17,349 bases of DNA. It comes from Oscillospiraceae bacterium. GTDB taxonomy: Bacteria; Bacillota; Clostridia; Oscillospirales; Ruminococcaceae. Below the pieces are notes generated by a model that worked only from the letters and a program-made list of their open reading frames with translations, was not told the origin of the DNA and ran no database searches. Within the stretch, counting starts at the first letter, position 1; every line of letters starts with the position of its first letter. The position numbers and the translations under genes are program-made. Positions 7,101 to 14,414 of the stretch are shown in pieces. Location: NCBI GenBank assembly GCA_014796735.1, contig JAAVIG010000164.1, positions 1 through 17,349 of the forward strand, given 5' to 3'.

Positions 7101-8081
7101 ATGAAAATCGGCGGCAGCATAAACGCTCAGAACACAATTTTTGCCAATAAATCAAACCTCTTGGACGAGGCAAAGCACAAAAATCCTTTTAATTCAAAGA
7201 CCTACGATCTCAAAAAATACGATACTTTTACAATGGTGGGCACGGATGGCGCCGATAAAGTCAACGTCAAGAACATGTCCATGTCCGAACGCTTTAAGAC
7301 AAACAATGCCGAGCTAATAAGGGAACTCGACGGTCTGTCCAAGGAGGAAAAAGCCGAAGTCGCGGTGGTTTCCTATCTTGAAATGCAGAAGCATATAATA
7401 CATACCAAAAACGGTCACGAAAACGCAATAGATCATTTTAATCAGCTCCGGGACGCTAAAGCATATTACAGCGATCTGTTGAACGGCGACGGAAAAATTA
7501 CCGAGGAATACAAAAAATACGGAGAACTCGGTCTCGGTCTTCTTGACGGAAGCGTTGGCGATATTGCGGATAAGGACGAGCTGCGAAACGCCGTTAACGA
7601 TATTCAGGGCAGGATCGACAGCCTTATCGGCAGGTACAGTGGCGAATCGTCAAACGGTGATTGGTTTAATGACGCCGGTGCAAAAATATATACCGGTTTC
7701 GGCGTTATGTTTTCCACCGTTACGGGAATTTACGACGACTCTCTTACCGCCGACGGCAGCACCGACCTGTTGGACACGATCGAGGGCATTAACGAAGAAA
7801 ACTTTATTGAAAAGCAGAATGAAGTGATAAATAAATTGGATCAGCGCTCCGAAAAGCTTAAGGACGTTATGAACGATTATATGAAATATAACGACGTCGC
7901 AAAGGAGCTGATGAAAGACCCCGGCAAGCTTTTTGAGAAAAATCACAACAAGCTTCTTGAACAGCAGCGCGAGGCTCAGCGGCAGCTGAAAGAGCTGGAG
8001 CAGCTGAAGGAGTTCACATACGCTCACAAGCATAAGGAAGACGAAGAGGAAATGAAAAAAACGGCGGGAAAGCCTTTTTGA
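7101..8081 (+). CDS. Unrecognised helical protein behind a sigma-28-type promoter
   Basis: A 326-residue protein I do not recognise. It has no cysteine, no signal peptide and no membrane segment. Residues 1-60 look extended (MKIGGSINAQNTIFANKSN), a helical region follows, then LLNGDGKITEEY around residue 130, which resembles part of an EF-hand or dockerin loop but lacks the first calcium ligand. Residues 230-326 are strongly charged and probably coiled coil (LLEQQREAQRQLKELEQLKEF), ending in a His/Lys/Glu-rich tail. ATG at 7101 has an excellent AAAGGAG at 7 bases. The promoter suggests expression with flagellar or chemotaxis genes. A signal-less helical protein could be a flagellar-export substrate or an intracellular motility factor, but this is speculation. 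Confidence 0.75.
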   Translation: MKIGGSINAQNTIFANKSNLLDEAKHKNPFNSKTYDLKKYDTFTMVGTDGADKVNVKNMSMSERFKTNNAELIRELDGLSKEEKAEVAVVSYLEMQKHIIHTKNGHENAIDHFNQLRDAKAYYSDLLNGDGKITEEYKKYGELGLGLLDGSVGDIADKDELRNAVNDIQGRIDSLIGRYSGESSNGDWFNDAGAKIYTGFGVMFSTVTGIYDDSLTADGSTDLLDTIEGINEENFIEKQNEVINKLDQRSEKLKDVMNDYMKYNDVAKELMKDPGKLFEKNHNKLLEQQREAQRQLKELEQLKEFTYAHKHKEDEEEMKKTAGKPF

Positions 8082-8178
8082 GCGTCGGTAAAAAATTTTT
8101 CTCCGCGCGCATATGGCTTTTTTGCTTAAAATATTTTACAAAAATTTTGCGGCTTTCGATAGCATAGGCTAACTTAAA

Positions 8179-8255
8179 CGCTTGATTTATTAAAATCAAG
8201 CGAATGTAACGCAAACGTGATTCAGTAAGCTTGAAGCAACTGAACGACGCTTCAA
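8179..8255. other. Two hairpins between the unknown gene and the ferredoxin promoter
   Basis: The 297 bases between the two genes contain a perfect 10-bp stem CGCTTGATTT/AAATCAAGCG with loop ATTA (8179-8202) and a 7-bp stem TTGAAGC/GCTTCAA with an 11-base loop (8231-8255). Neither is followed by a proper T-tract, so they are weak terminator candidates for the gene ending at 8081. No further gene is visible here. Confidence 0.45.
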
Positions 8256-8270
8256 AAAATCTTTGTTTAC

Positions 8271-8299
8271 TTGACTTTTTCTTTAAATAATGTTAAAAT
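8271..8299 (+). promoter_or_regulatory. Extended -10 sigma-A promoter of the ferredoxin gene
   Basis: TTGACT (8271-8276), 17 bases, TAAAAT (8294-8299), with TGT immediately before the -10. The leader to the ATG is about 70 bases. Confidence 0.75.
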
Positions 8300-8378
8300 A
8301 TCAATAATAATACCGAGTGTTTTTCGCTTGGGTGTTTATTAAATTTTTTTGAACAAAATTTTAAGGAGGATCTTAAAA

Positions 8379-8549
8379 ATGGCATATCAGATCAGTGATG
8401 AGTGCATCGCTTGCGGCGCATGCGCAGACGGCTGCCCCGTAAACGCAATTTCCGAGGGTGACGGCAAGTACGTTATCAACGCCGACGCTTGCGTCGACTG
8501 CGGCGCTTGTGCGGACGCTTGCCCCGTTGGAGCACCTCAGCAGGCATAA
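8379..8549 (+). CDS. Clostridial-type 2[4Fe-4S] ferredoxin
   Basis: A 56-residue low-potential electron carrier. Two CxxCxxCxxxCP motifs (Cys 9, 12, 15, 19 and 38, 41, 44, 48) bind two [4Fe-4S] clusters, and the protein is little more than these two repeats, as is typical of clostridial ferredoxins. ATG at 8379 has AAGGAGG 9 bases upstream; a TTG at 8349 would add ten atypical residues. It has its own strong promoter and terminator, so it is monocistronic and probably highly expressed. Partners such as pyruvate:ferredoxin oxidoreductase or hydrogenase are not in the window. NfnAB, encoded at 14415-16743, is a plausible user. Confidence 0.97.
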   Translation: MAYQISDECIACGACADGCPVNAISEGDGKYVINADACVDCGACADACPVGAPQQA

Positions 8550-8598
8550 GCTTGTTATCGGGAATACTTAGAACATGTTTTCACAGAAATAAGTTTTT

Positions 8599-8637
8599 AA
8601 TTAAAACGCTCGGCTTTTCGGGCGTTTTAATTTTTTC
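8599..8637 (+). terminator. Intrinsic terminator of the ferredoxin gene
   Basis: An 11-bp stem AATTAAAACGC/GCGTTTTAATT (8599-8609 with 8622-8632), with further pairing inside the loop, runs into a T-tract (8631-8636). It lies 50 bases after the stop codon. Confidence 0.88.
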
Positions 8638-8727
8638 GTACCGAGTGCGGCAGGCATTGCTGATGCGGTAAAGCAGATTGCACAAAATATAACATAAAAA
8701 TTTTATCAATTCACCCCCTCTTCGTAA

Positions 8728-8771
8728 TTGACAAAACAGCTTTAAATATAGTATAATTACATTAGTGTAAT
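8728..8771 (+). promoter_or_regulatory. Sigma-A promoter of the ComFB gene with a palindrome at the start site
   Basis: TTGACA (8728-8733), 18 bases, TATAAT (8752-8757). A perfect inverted repeat ATTACA-TTAG-TGTAAT (8756-8771) overlaps the end of the -10 and the expected transcription start, the usual place for a repressor site. The leader of about 90 bases also holds a 7-bp hairpin, CGCATTT/AAATGCG (8787-8804). Confidence 0.7.
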
Positions 8772-8854
8772 GATGAAAAAATATGCCGCATTTTGTCAAA
8801 TGCGAGAAACGGGATGTACAAATCGGCTAAATAACAGGGAAAGGTAAAACGAAA

Positions 8855-9124
8855 ATGTCTGTCTATAATGTAATGGAACAATTGGTTAGCAGCAAATTGG
8901 AGGAGCGTCTGGCGAAATACGATTGCTGTAAATGTGAAAAGTGTATTGACGATATGATGGCGATCGCGTTGAACAGACTTCCGGCAAAATATGTCAGCAC
9001 GCCCAAAGGAGAGCTTTTCTCAAGAGTAGGCTCGTCGCTGGAAAAGCAGAGTACCCTTGATATAGAGTTTGCGGTTGTGAGCGCTATCGAATTTGTTTCG
9101 TCTCACCCTCGTCATGATGATTAA
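8855..9124 (+). CDS. comFB: ComFB family protein
   Basis: An 89-residue late-competence-development ComFB family protein. The family signature is clear: NVMEQLV near the N-terminus, a cysteine cluster YDCCKCEKC (Cys 24, 25, 27, 30), then IALNRLPAKYVSTPKGELF, and the C-terminal SSHPRHD. Bacillus comFB lies in the comF operon; in cyanobacteria members have been described as c-di-GMP receptors affecting type IV pili and competence. Here no comFA/comFC neighbours are visible and the gene appears monocistronic with its own promoter and terminator. AAAGG lies 10 bases before the ATG. Family membership is confident; c-di-GMP binding is inferred from relatives. Confidence 0.88.
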   Translation: MSVYNVMEQLVSSKLEERLAKYDCCKCEKCIDDMMAIALNRLPAKYVSTPKGELFSRVGSSLEKQSTLDIEFAVVSAIEFVSSHPRHDD

Positions 9125-9160
9125 AAAATCAGAGCATGATCTTAGTTATATCCGTTTTTG

Positions 9161-9200
9161 CTGCCGTTTTGCCTTACGCTGAGCGGCAGTGGCTTTTTAT
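9161..9200 (+). terminator. Probable terminator after the ComFB gene
   Basis: CTGCCG (9161-9166) pairs with CGGCAG (9184-9189) across a 17-base loop, followed by TGGCTTTTTATTTTTT. The stem is only 6 bp, so strength is uncertain; some transcription may read into the next gene, for which I see no clear promoter. Confidence 0.55.
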
Positions 9201-9232
9201 TTTTTATTTTTGTTTTATTCGGAGAAAAGCGA

Positions 9233-9955
9233 ATGAACCGTATAACAAACAGAACGGTCTCTACGCCCTTGGGAACAATAAGCTATGAGCTGGAGCGCAA
9301 GAGAATAAAACGGCTCAATCTTCATGTAAGGCGCGATCAGACCGTTTATCTTTCAATTCCGTTTAATACCTCATATACCTATGCCGATAAATTTGTAGCT
9401 GACAACGCTGTGTTTGTTTTTGATTCAATAGCAAGGATTGCCGAAAAGACTGCTTTAAATACCGATCGGACGTATTTTTTGGGCGATCCCGTGGAAATTG
9501 AAGTAAGACCATTCAAAAAGCTTGGCGGAGAGCTGTCTCCGATTAAGGAAAATACTTTGATACTGTTTTTGCCCGCGAGTACCGAGAATGAAGCCGAATA
9601 TAACGCTTTATTCAAAAAAGCTCTGGAGCTTTGGCAGAAGGAGCAGGCAAGGGAGCTTTTGCCGAGGGCTTTGAGCCTTGCGTATAAAAGATTTGAAAAG
9701 GCGGGCTTAAAGGTGCCTTATCCCGCGCTGTCAATGCGCTCGATGACCTCTCGGTGGGGAAGCTGCGCGGCGTTTAAAAATAAGATTACTTTGAATATCA
9801 GGCTTGTGGAAAAGCCTTTTATTTGCATAGAGCAGGTAGCTTGTCACGAGCTGGCGCATTTTATCGTGCAGAATCATTCGGCGGATTTTTACAGGGTTAT
9901 GGATATTGTAATGCCGGAGCACAGAGAGGTTAACGCGGTATTGAAAAAGGGCTGA
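9233..9955 (+). CDS. YgjP/SprT-like zinc metallopeptidase (DUF45, M48-related)
   Basis: A 240-residue cytoplasmic protein with the C-terminal fold of YgjP-type metallopeptidases: SRWGSC (173-178), CHELAHF with HExxH at 205-209, and NHSADFY supplying the conserved His216. The N-terminal half (ISYELERKRIKRLNLHVRRD) is the usual beta-rich region of this family. Substrates are not well established; in some organisms the family is encoded beside restriction systems, but none is visible here. ATG at 9233 has GGAG 8 bases upstream. An earlier start at 9158 would add a hydrophobic stretch that overlaps the upstream terminator, so I reject it. The stop is 44 bases before the glycosyltransferase, probably co-transcribed. 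Confidence 0.88.
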   Translation: MNRITNRTVSTPLGTISYELERKRIKRLNLHVRRDQTVYLSIPFNTSYTYADKFVADNAVFVFDSIARIAEKTALNTDRTYFLGDPVEIEVRPFKKLGGELSPIKENTLILFLPASTENEAEYNALFKKALELWQKEQARELLPRALSLAYKRFEKAGLKVPYPALSMRSMTSRWGSCAAFKNKITLNIRLVEKPFICIEQVACHELAHFIVQNHSADFYRVMDIVMPEHREVNAVLKKG

Positions 9956-9999
9956 CGGTGAAATATTTTTATAAAAAACACGATCAGAGAGGTACGAAC

Positions 10000-12105
10000 A
10001 TGATTTTATCGATCGGAATGATAGTAAAAAACGAGGAAAAATATCTGGAGCGGTGTCTTACCGCTTTGAAACCTCTGCTTGAAAGCGTTGACAGCGAGCT
10101 TATCATCGCCGACACCGGATCAACGGACGGTACGGCAGATATAGCAAAAAAATTCACCGATAATGTTTATCATTTTGAATGGATAAACGATTTTTCTGCG
10201 GCAAGAAATTCCACTCTCGAAAAATCCCGCGGAGAGTGGTATATGTTTATCGACGCAGATGAAATACTGCAAAGCTGCGGCGATATTATTCGATTCTTTA
10301 ATTCGGGTGAATATAAAAAATACAATTCCGCAGCATATATTCAAAGATCGTATCACCAAATACTAAACGGAAAAATCGATTACGGCAATTTTTCCGATTT
10401 CAGGGTATTAAGGCTCACAAAGAGGCTTAAAGACGTTGCTTTTGAAAATCCTATCCATGAAGCGCTTACGCCTTTTTACAATCCGGTAAAGCATCTTGAC
10501 GCCATAGCCGATCACTTTGGATATATTTTCTATAACGACGGAAAGGTTACCGAGGAAGCGGTAGAAAAAAGCAAGCGGAATATGCTTCCCATGCTTAAAA
10601 TTTTGGAGAATCTTAAGCCGGGCGAAAAACCGGATATGTCCGTTTACAAAGAAATTTCCGATTGCTATTTGCTTATGGAGGATTATGACAGCGCGATAAA
10701 GTATCTGGATCTCGGACTAAAAACACTGAACAGAAGCAATATTGCCATTACGGTCTACTTTGTAAAAAAAGCCGCGGTGTTACTGCATTTAAACAGATTT
10801 GAAGAAGCGGCAAAAATATGCGGCGAATATTTCGGTAAAAAAAATCCCGCCCGCAGTACAATGCTTGCTTCGGATGCCGCAATGCATTATTACCTCGGAG
10901 AAGCGTACTATCGCTTAGAACGTTTTGAGGGTACCGTTACCGAGCTGGGCGCTTTCTTTGACGCATACAAAAAGTATCTCGGCGGCGGACTTAATACCGA
11001 CGACCTGCTTTATACCGCTGTTTCTTTTTCGGATATGCAACTAAAAACGGCGCTGCTTTATTTTTACGACAGCTGCGTAAAAGAGGGGCGTTACGATTAC
11101 GCGGATAAATACTCCGATCTGTTTCACGCTTTGACTTGGAGCGATGATACGGAAAATATTCTGACATTTATCAGATTAAAAGCGGAAATTATGAAAAACA
11201 CCGACTATAACGGACTTTCGGCTTTGCATGGACAGCTCGGTGAATTTGGCGGAAGGCAGCTTCTTTGTATGCTTCGCTGGAGACTGTTTGACGCCGATAC
11301 AAACGAACGCTTGAATATAATAAAAAATCTTAAGGCAGCTTCCGCAGGCGACGCAAAAGCGGAGGAGGCGGCTGAAATATGCGGCGATTATTTTTTAAAC
11401 GGCGCTGTCGATACCGTAAAAACGGAAAAATATCTGAAAAAATACGAAACCGCCTTTAACGCGGATATTCTTTGCATGATGATCGACAAAAATATCGATA
11501 TTACAGCATTTGTAAACGCGTCGGATTTTTTTGCAAACGAATGTGCCCATGCCGTTTTTTCCGCTTGCAAAAATATCACCCGTCTGCTTGAAAACTATGA
11601 TACAAATGTTATTTCACCCTCCGGCTTGGAAAGATCCGCGGAATTTTATAAATATTCTATGGCACAGGCAGTAAGCCGCGGCACGGACGTTTCGGCGCTT
11701 TTCGGCAAATATGGCTCTATCGGCACAAAATGGCGGAGCGAGTTTAAAGGAGAAAATGCTCCCAAGGAAATTGAAGCGGCAATGATAGCCGCTTCCGCCG
11801 TTTCCGCTTTTGAAAAACGGGATCAGAAGCTTTGTTCGGACGAGCTGCAAAGGTTTTTGACGGCTTTCCCCGAATTTTTGCCTATTGTAAACGCGTATCG
11901 TTCTTCAACCGAAAAAGAAATGAACGCCGCAAAAGGTCTTTCGGAATTTGAGCAAATGGCAATGGCCGTTAAGCAAAACATTCGAGGAATGATCAGAGCG
12001 GGCAATATTTCCGATGCGGAAAGCACTTTGTCGGAATATGCGCTTCTTTGTCCCGATGATGCTGAAATAAATACAATCATGGAGGAGATCGATCGTTTAA
12101 AATAA
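10000..12105 (+). CDS. Family 2 glycosyltransferase with TPR repeats and long C-terminal extension
   Basis: A 701-residue protein. Residues 1-180 are a GT-A, family 2 glycosyltransferase: SIGMIVKNEEKYLERCL at the start, ADTGSTDGT (37-45), the metal-binding DADE (85-88), and FENPIHEALTPF near 150, followed by DHFGY. From about 215 tetratricopeptide-like helical pairs follow (VYKEISDCYLLMEDYDSAIKYLDLGL and later AMHYYLGEAYYRLERF). The last 350 residues are helical without a family I recognise. GT2-TPR proteins of this layout include peptide S-glycosyltransferases (SunS) and suspected flagellin glycosyltransferases, so a protein acceptor is plausible but unproven. ATG at 10000 has GAGAGG 7 bases upstream and starts exactly at the GT2 domain; GTG at 9958 is less likely. 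Confidence 0.88.
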   Translation: MILSIGMIVKNEEKYLERCLTALKPLLESVDSELIIADTGSTDGTADIAKKFTDNVYHFEWINDFSAARNSTLEKSRGEWYMFIDADEILQSCGDIIRFFNSGEYKKYNSAAYIQRSYHQILNGKIDYGNFSDFRVLRLTKRLKDVAFENPIHEALTPFYNPVKHLDAIADHFGYIFYNDGKVTEEAVEKSKRNMLPMLKILENLKPGEKPDMSVYKEISDCYLLMEDYDSAIKYLDLGLKTLNRSNIAITVYFVKKAAVLLHLNRFEEAAKICGEYFGKKNPARSTMLASDAAMHYYLGEAYYRLERFEGTVTELGAFFDAYKKYLGGGLNTDDLLYTAVSFSDMQLKTALLYFYDSCVKEGRYDYADKYSDLFHALTWSDDTENILTFIRLKAEIMKNTDYNGLSALHGQLGEFGGRQLLCMLRWRLFDADTNERLNIIKNLKAASAGDAKAEEAAEICGDYFLNGAVDTVKTEKYLKKYETAFNADILCMMIDKNIDITAFVNASDFFANECAHAVFSACKNITRLLENYDTNVISPSGLERSAEFYKYSMAQAVSRGTDVSALFGKYGSIGTKWRSEFKGENAPKEIEAAMIAASAVSAFEKRDQKLCSDELQRFLTAFPEFLPIVNAYRSSTEKEMNAAKGLSEFEQMAMAVKQNIRGMIRAGNISDAESTLSEYALLCPDDAEINTIMEEIDRLK

Positions 12106-12147
12106 AATTATTGCGCGTTTCCGACAACAGTGTATTTTTTATAAATC

Positions 12148-12186
12148 AACACCGCCGACTGCAAATGCAGTCGGCGGTGTTTTTAT
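12148..12186. terminator. Strong terminator between convergent genes
   Basis: A perfect 15-bp stem (12148-12162 with 12167-12181) with loop AAAT is followed by TTTTA on the plus strand. On the minus strand the flank is AT-rich but less T-rich. It terminates the glycosyltransferase transcript and probably also the solute-binding gene, whose stop is 33 bases away. Confidence 0.88.
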
Positions 12187-12213
12187 TAACTTTCCGCTTT
12201 TACAAAGGTTTTC

Positions 12214-13698
12214 TTATGAACCTATCGAAGCGTTGATCTCATCGATACGGCTGTCTATAATTCCTTCGTTAGCCGCTCTCAGTGTTGTAAAGGTCGCGGG
12301 GTTGTTATCAACATCCAGACAGTTCAGATAAGGAATCTGTGTAAGACAGTCAACGGGGTTGTAAACGGTGTTGCCGTCAACTACGTCCTGACCGATACCG
12401 CCCTTGAAGTCGAATACGGGTGTAAGTACTCCGCCATACTGGATTTCATCAAGTAAATCGCAGATCTCGTCAGTGTATCCCTTATAATCCTTCTGAAGCT
12501 TTTCACGGCCTATTTTCATTGTTTCTTCGTCATACTGAGTAGCTAACAGGCACTGAGTCCAAGCGGTAAAGCCGGCGGTGTTCTGTGAACCGTCGCAAAG
12601 CATGTAGGAGTCGATCTTGGCGGTCTGATAGTACTTGTCGCTCTGAGGGTCTCTGGGGAAAGGAACGAAGAATATTTCATCGTCGTCCCACTTGTAGCGT
12701 GTTATGTAGGACTGGAAGGAGTCCTTAAGTGCGGTGGTAAGATCGCAGTAGAACAGAGTGTCGCCGGTTACCCAGTTGATAAGCTTAATTGCCCAATCGT
12801 TCAGCTCGTGACGGGGATAACGGTAATTCTGCTTGTAAAGCGTATCAATTACGGTGGTCATGGCTCTTTCGATGTCGGCATTGTAAAGATTTGACTTAAG
12901 CCTGCCGTTTTCGATGCTGATGAAAGGAACGCCTGTCGTGCTGACGATCCTGTCGGGAACCTGCCAGCCGTCAACACAGAACTTGTTGTTGTCGGGGTCG
13001 CTGAACTTGTCGCATATCTCAAGGAAGGTATCCCAAGTCCAGTTGTTCGCCTTGTAAAGATCGTAAGGATCGGTAATTCCGTTTTCTGCTATAACGCTCT
13101 TTTTGTACCACATGACCTGGTCGGAGTTTACAACGGTAATCGCGCAGTAATTTTCTCCGCCCCACTCAAACAGCTTCATAACATCTCTTGTGGGGTCCCA
13201 CGCAGAATCGCTGAAATCAATGTAAGCATCGATGGGCTGGAACAGGTTTTTCCATGCTGTGTAAGGGTAGTTTATGATCTCAAACTGGAAAATATCGGGA
13301 GACTGTCCGCTTACCACTAACTTGCCCAGCTGATCGTATCTGGAGGCGTAAGCTACATTGATGTAGTCGAAAATGTTGTTCGCGTCGTTTCCGTAGGAGG
13401 TGTCGCCGTCCTCGGGAACACCGTAAACGGTTTTGAACAGCTCACAGGCAGCCTGCGTTTCGTCGATCGCCCAGTGAGAAAGCCAGCGTATTTTCTTTTC
13501 AACCTTGATGGTGCTGTCGACCTTGTCGGTAAGATTCTTTACATGCTCCAGCAAGGGTTCATATTGCTCGTTGGTTGTAACTTCTGGATCGTTATTCGCA
13601 CTGCCGCCTCCTTCGGATTGGCTGCATGCGGAAACGGAAAGAACCATTGAAAGGCAGAGAGCGGTGGAAATTACCGTTTTAAAAATGTTTTTTTTCAT
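12214..13698 (-). CDS. Orphan ABC-type extracellular solute-binding lipoprotein
   Basis: A 494-residue exported lipoprotein. The signal sequence ends in the lipobox SVSAC with Cys25 as lipidation site, followed by a Ser/Gly/Asn linker. The body resembles family 1 (sugar-type) extracellular binding proteins: SPDIFQFE, an aromatic-rich middle, MWYKKSVIAENGI, and NWTWDTFLEICDKF. Many Trp/Tyr residues fit carbohydrate stacking, but the substrate cannot be read from sequence. No permease or ATPase gene accompanies it: downstream is a convergent glycosyltransferase and upstream a divergent redox operon. It may therefore share membrane components encoded elsewhere or act as a sensor. AGGAGG lies 4 bases before the ATG, slightly close. 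Confidence 0.85.
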   Translation of the reverse strand: MKKNIFKTVISTALCLSMVLSVSACSQSEGGGSANNDPEVTTNEQYEPLLEHVKNLTDKVDSTIKVEKKIRWLSHWAIDETQAACELFKTVYGVPEDGDTSYGNDANNIFDYINVAYASRYDQLGKLVVSGQSPDIFQFEIINYPYTAWKNLFQPIDAYIDFSDSAWDPTRDVMKLFEWGGENYCAITVVNSDQVMWYKKSVIAENGITDPYDLYKANNWTWDTFLEICDKFSDPDNNKFCVDGWQVPDRIVSTTGVPFISIENGRLKSNLYNADIERAMTTVIDTLYKQNYRYPRHELNDWAIKLINWVTGDTLFYCDLTTALKDSFQSYITRYKWDDDEIFFVPFPRDPQSDKYYQTAKIDSYMLCDGSQNTAGFTAWTQCLLATQYDEETMKIGREKLQKDYKGYTDEICDLLDEIQYGGVLTPVFDFKGGIGQDVVDGNTVYNPVDCLTQIPYLNCLDVDNNPATFTTLRAANEGIIDSRIDEINASIGS

Positions 13699-13797
13699 AT
13701 GTCCTCCTCATTAGCTAAAATTTTGACTTAAAAATGAATAAAATGGCTTTTAATCATTTAACAGTGGTTGGTATAAGTAAAGCTTCTTATAATAAAA

Positions 13798-13826
13798 ATT
13801 ATAACTTTTTATTCGGTAAAAGTCAA
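13798..13826 (-). promoter_or_regulatory. Sigma-A promoter of the solute-binding protein gene
   Basis: On the minus strand TTGACT (13826-13821), 17 bases, TATAAT (13803-13798). The leader to the ATG is about 90 bases. The CG-centred AAAGCGTTTT (13849-13858) lies just upstream of the -35. Confidence 0.78.
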
Positions 13827-14294
13827 TTTGCTTTATAACGAATTAAAAAAAGCGTTTTAGGGCAGTTTGCACAAATAAAAAGTAAAATATAAGTTAATTT
13901 TCTTTTTTTAAGTAAAAGCTCATTTTTGAAAATCCAAATAAGTGTAATTTAAGTAAAATTTGTTTTTAAAATCGCTTTTGCGGAAGTAAATTTCCAACTG
14001 CGCCGGTATTCTTGACTTTAGTTTTGTCGGCATTTTGGTTCTTATTGATTTTTATCAACGGAACATACCGATGGAATGATAAACAGCCGTATTCAAGAGA
14101 ACAAGCGGGGTAAATCAAACATTTTAAAAGGCGGCCGTCAAAAGTGTATAAATTTTTTATTGTGCAATATTACCTAAATTTTCTTGCCTAAAACGTTTTT
14201 AAAAAAATTACCTAAATTTACCTAATATGTTTTATGCTGACATTTGGATAATGGTATCAGCCACAAAAAACCAAAAAAATAATTCCTAAAAATC
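13827..14294. promoter_or_regulatory. AT-rich divergent control region with several repeat families
   Basis: The 716 bases between the solute-binding gene and nfnA contain no supportable gene. Beyond the two promoters this part holds three repeat families. AGTAAA-type repeats lie at 13881, 13911, 13952 and 13985, with variants AGTTAA at 13892 and AGTGTAA at 13941; two pairs are spaced exactly 11 bases. CCTAAA repeats lie at 14173, 14187 and 14211, with CCTAAT at 14221. Two CG-centred sites, AAAGCGTTTT (13849-13858) and AAAACGTTTT (14190-14199), share flanks in inverted orientation. All are plausible regulator sites; none can be assigned. Confidence 0.45.
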
Positions 14295-14323
14295 TTGATT
14301 TATTGCGGATTATCTGCTATAAT
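14295..14323 (+). promoter_or_regulatory. Sigma-A promoter of nfnAB
   Basis: TTGATT (14295-14300), 17 bases, TATAAT (14318-14323), with TGC directly before the -10 (extended -10). The leader is about 85 bases and includes a 6-bp hairpin AACGGC/GCCGTT (14342-14357). Confidence 0.8.
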
Positions 14324-14325
14324 AC

Positions 14326-14343
14326 TTGTTAGAATTTTAACAA
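14326..14343 (+). promoter_or_regulatory. Rex redox-sensor operator
   Basis: TTGTTAGAATTTTAACAA matches the clostridial Rex consensus TTGTTAAnnnnTTAACAA at 13 of 14 fixed positions. It starts three bases after the -10, over the expected transcription start, so binding would block transcription. Rex leaves DNA when NADH is high. The match is direct; control by Rex is inferred, and no rex gene lies in the window. Confidence 0.72.
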
Positions 14344-14414
14344 CGGCGGCTGCCGTTTAATAAATTCGTATATATGCCAAAAAATTTTTAAATAAAAAGA
14401 AAGGAACCGATTCA

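Noticed and set aside
7480..7540. EF-hand or dockerin domain in the unknown protein (LLNGDGKITEEY)
   Set aside because: Only part of the loop is present and the first calcium ligand is missing; no second copy exists.
8341..8365. A Rex-like site before the ferredoxin ATG (minus strand TTGTTCA with AATTTAA)
   Set aside because: Only one half matches and it lies close to the ribosome-binding site in AT-rich DNA.
8764..8854. A c-di-GMP riboswitch in the ComFB leader
   Set aside because: The leader has only one 7-bp hairpin and none of the conserved GEMM core sequences.
9158..9232. N-terminal hydrophobic extension of the YgjP-like protein as a signal or membrane segment
   Set aside because: It overlaps the upstream terminator, lacks a ribosome-binding site, and the family starts near the ATG at 9233, which has a good one.
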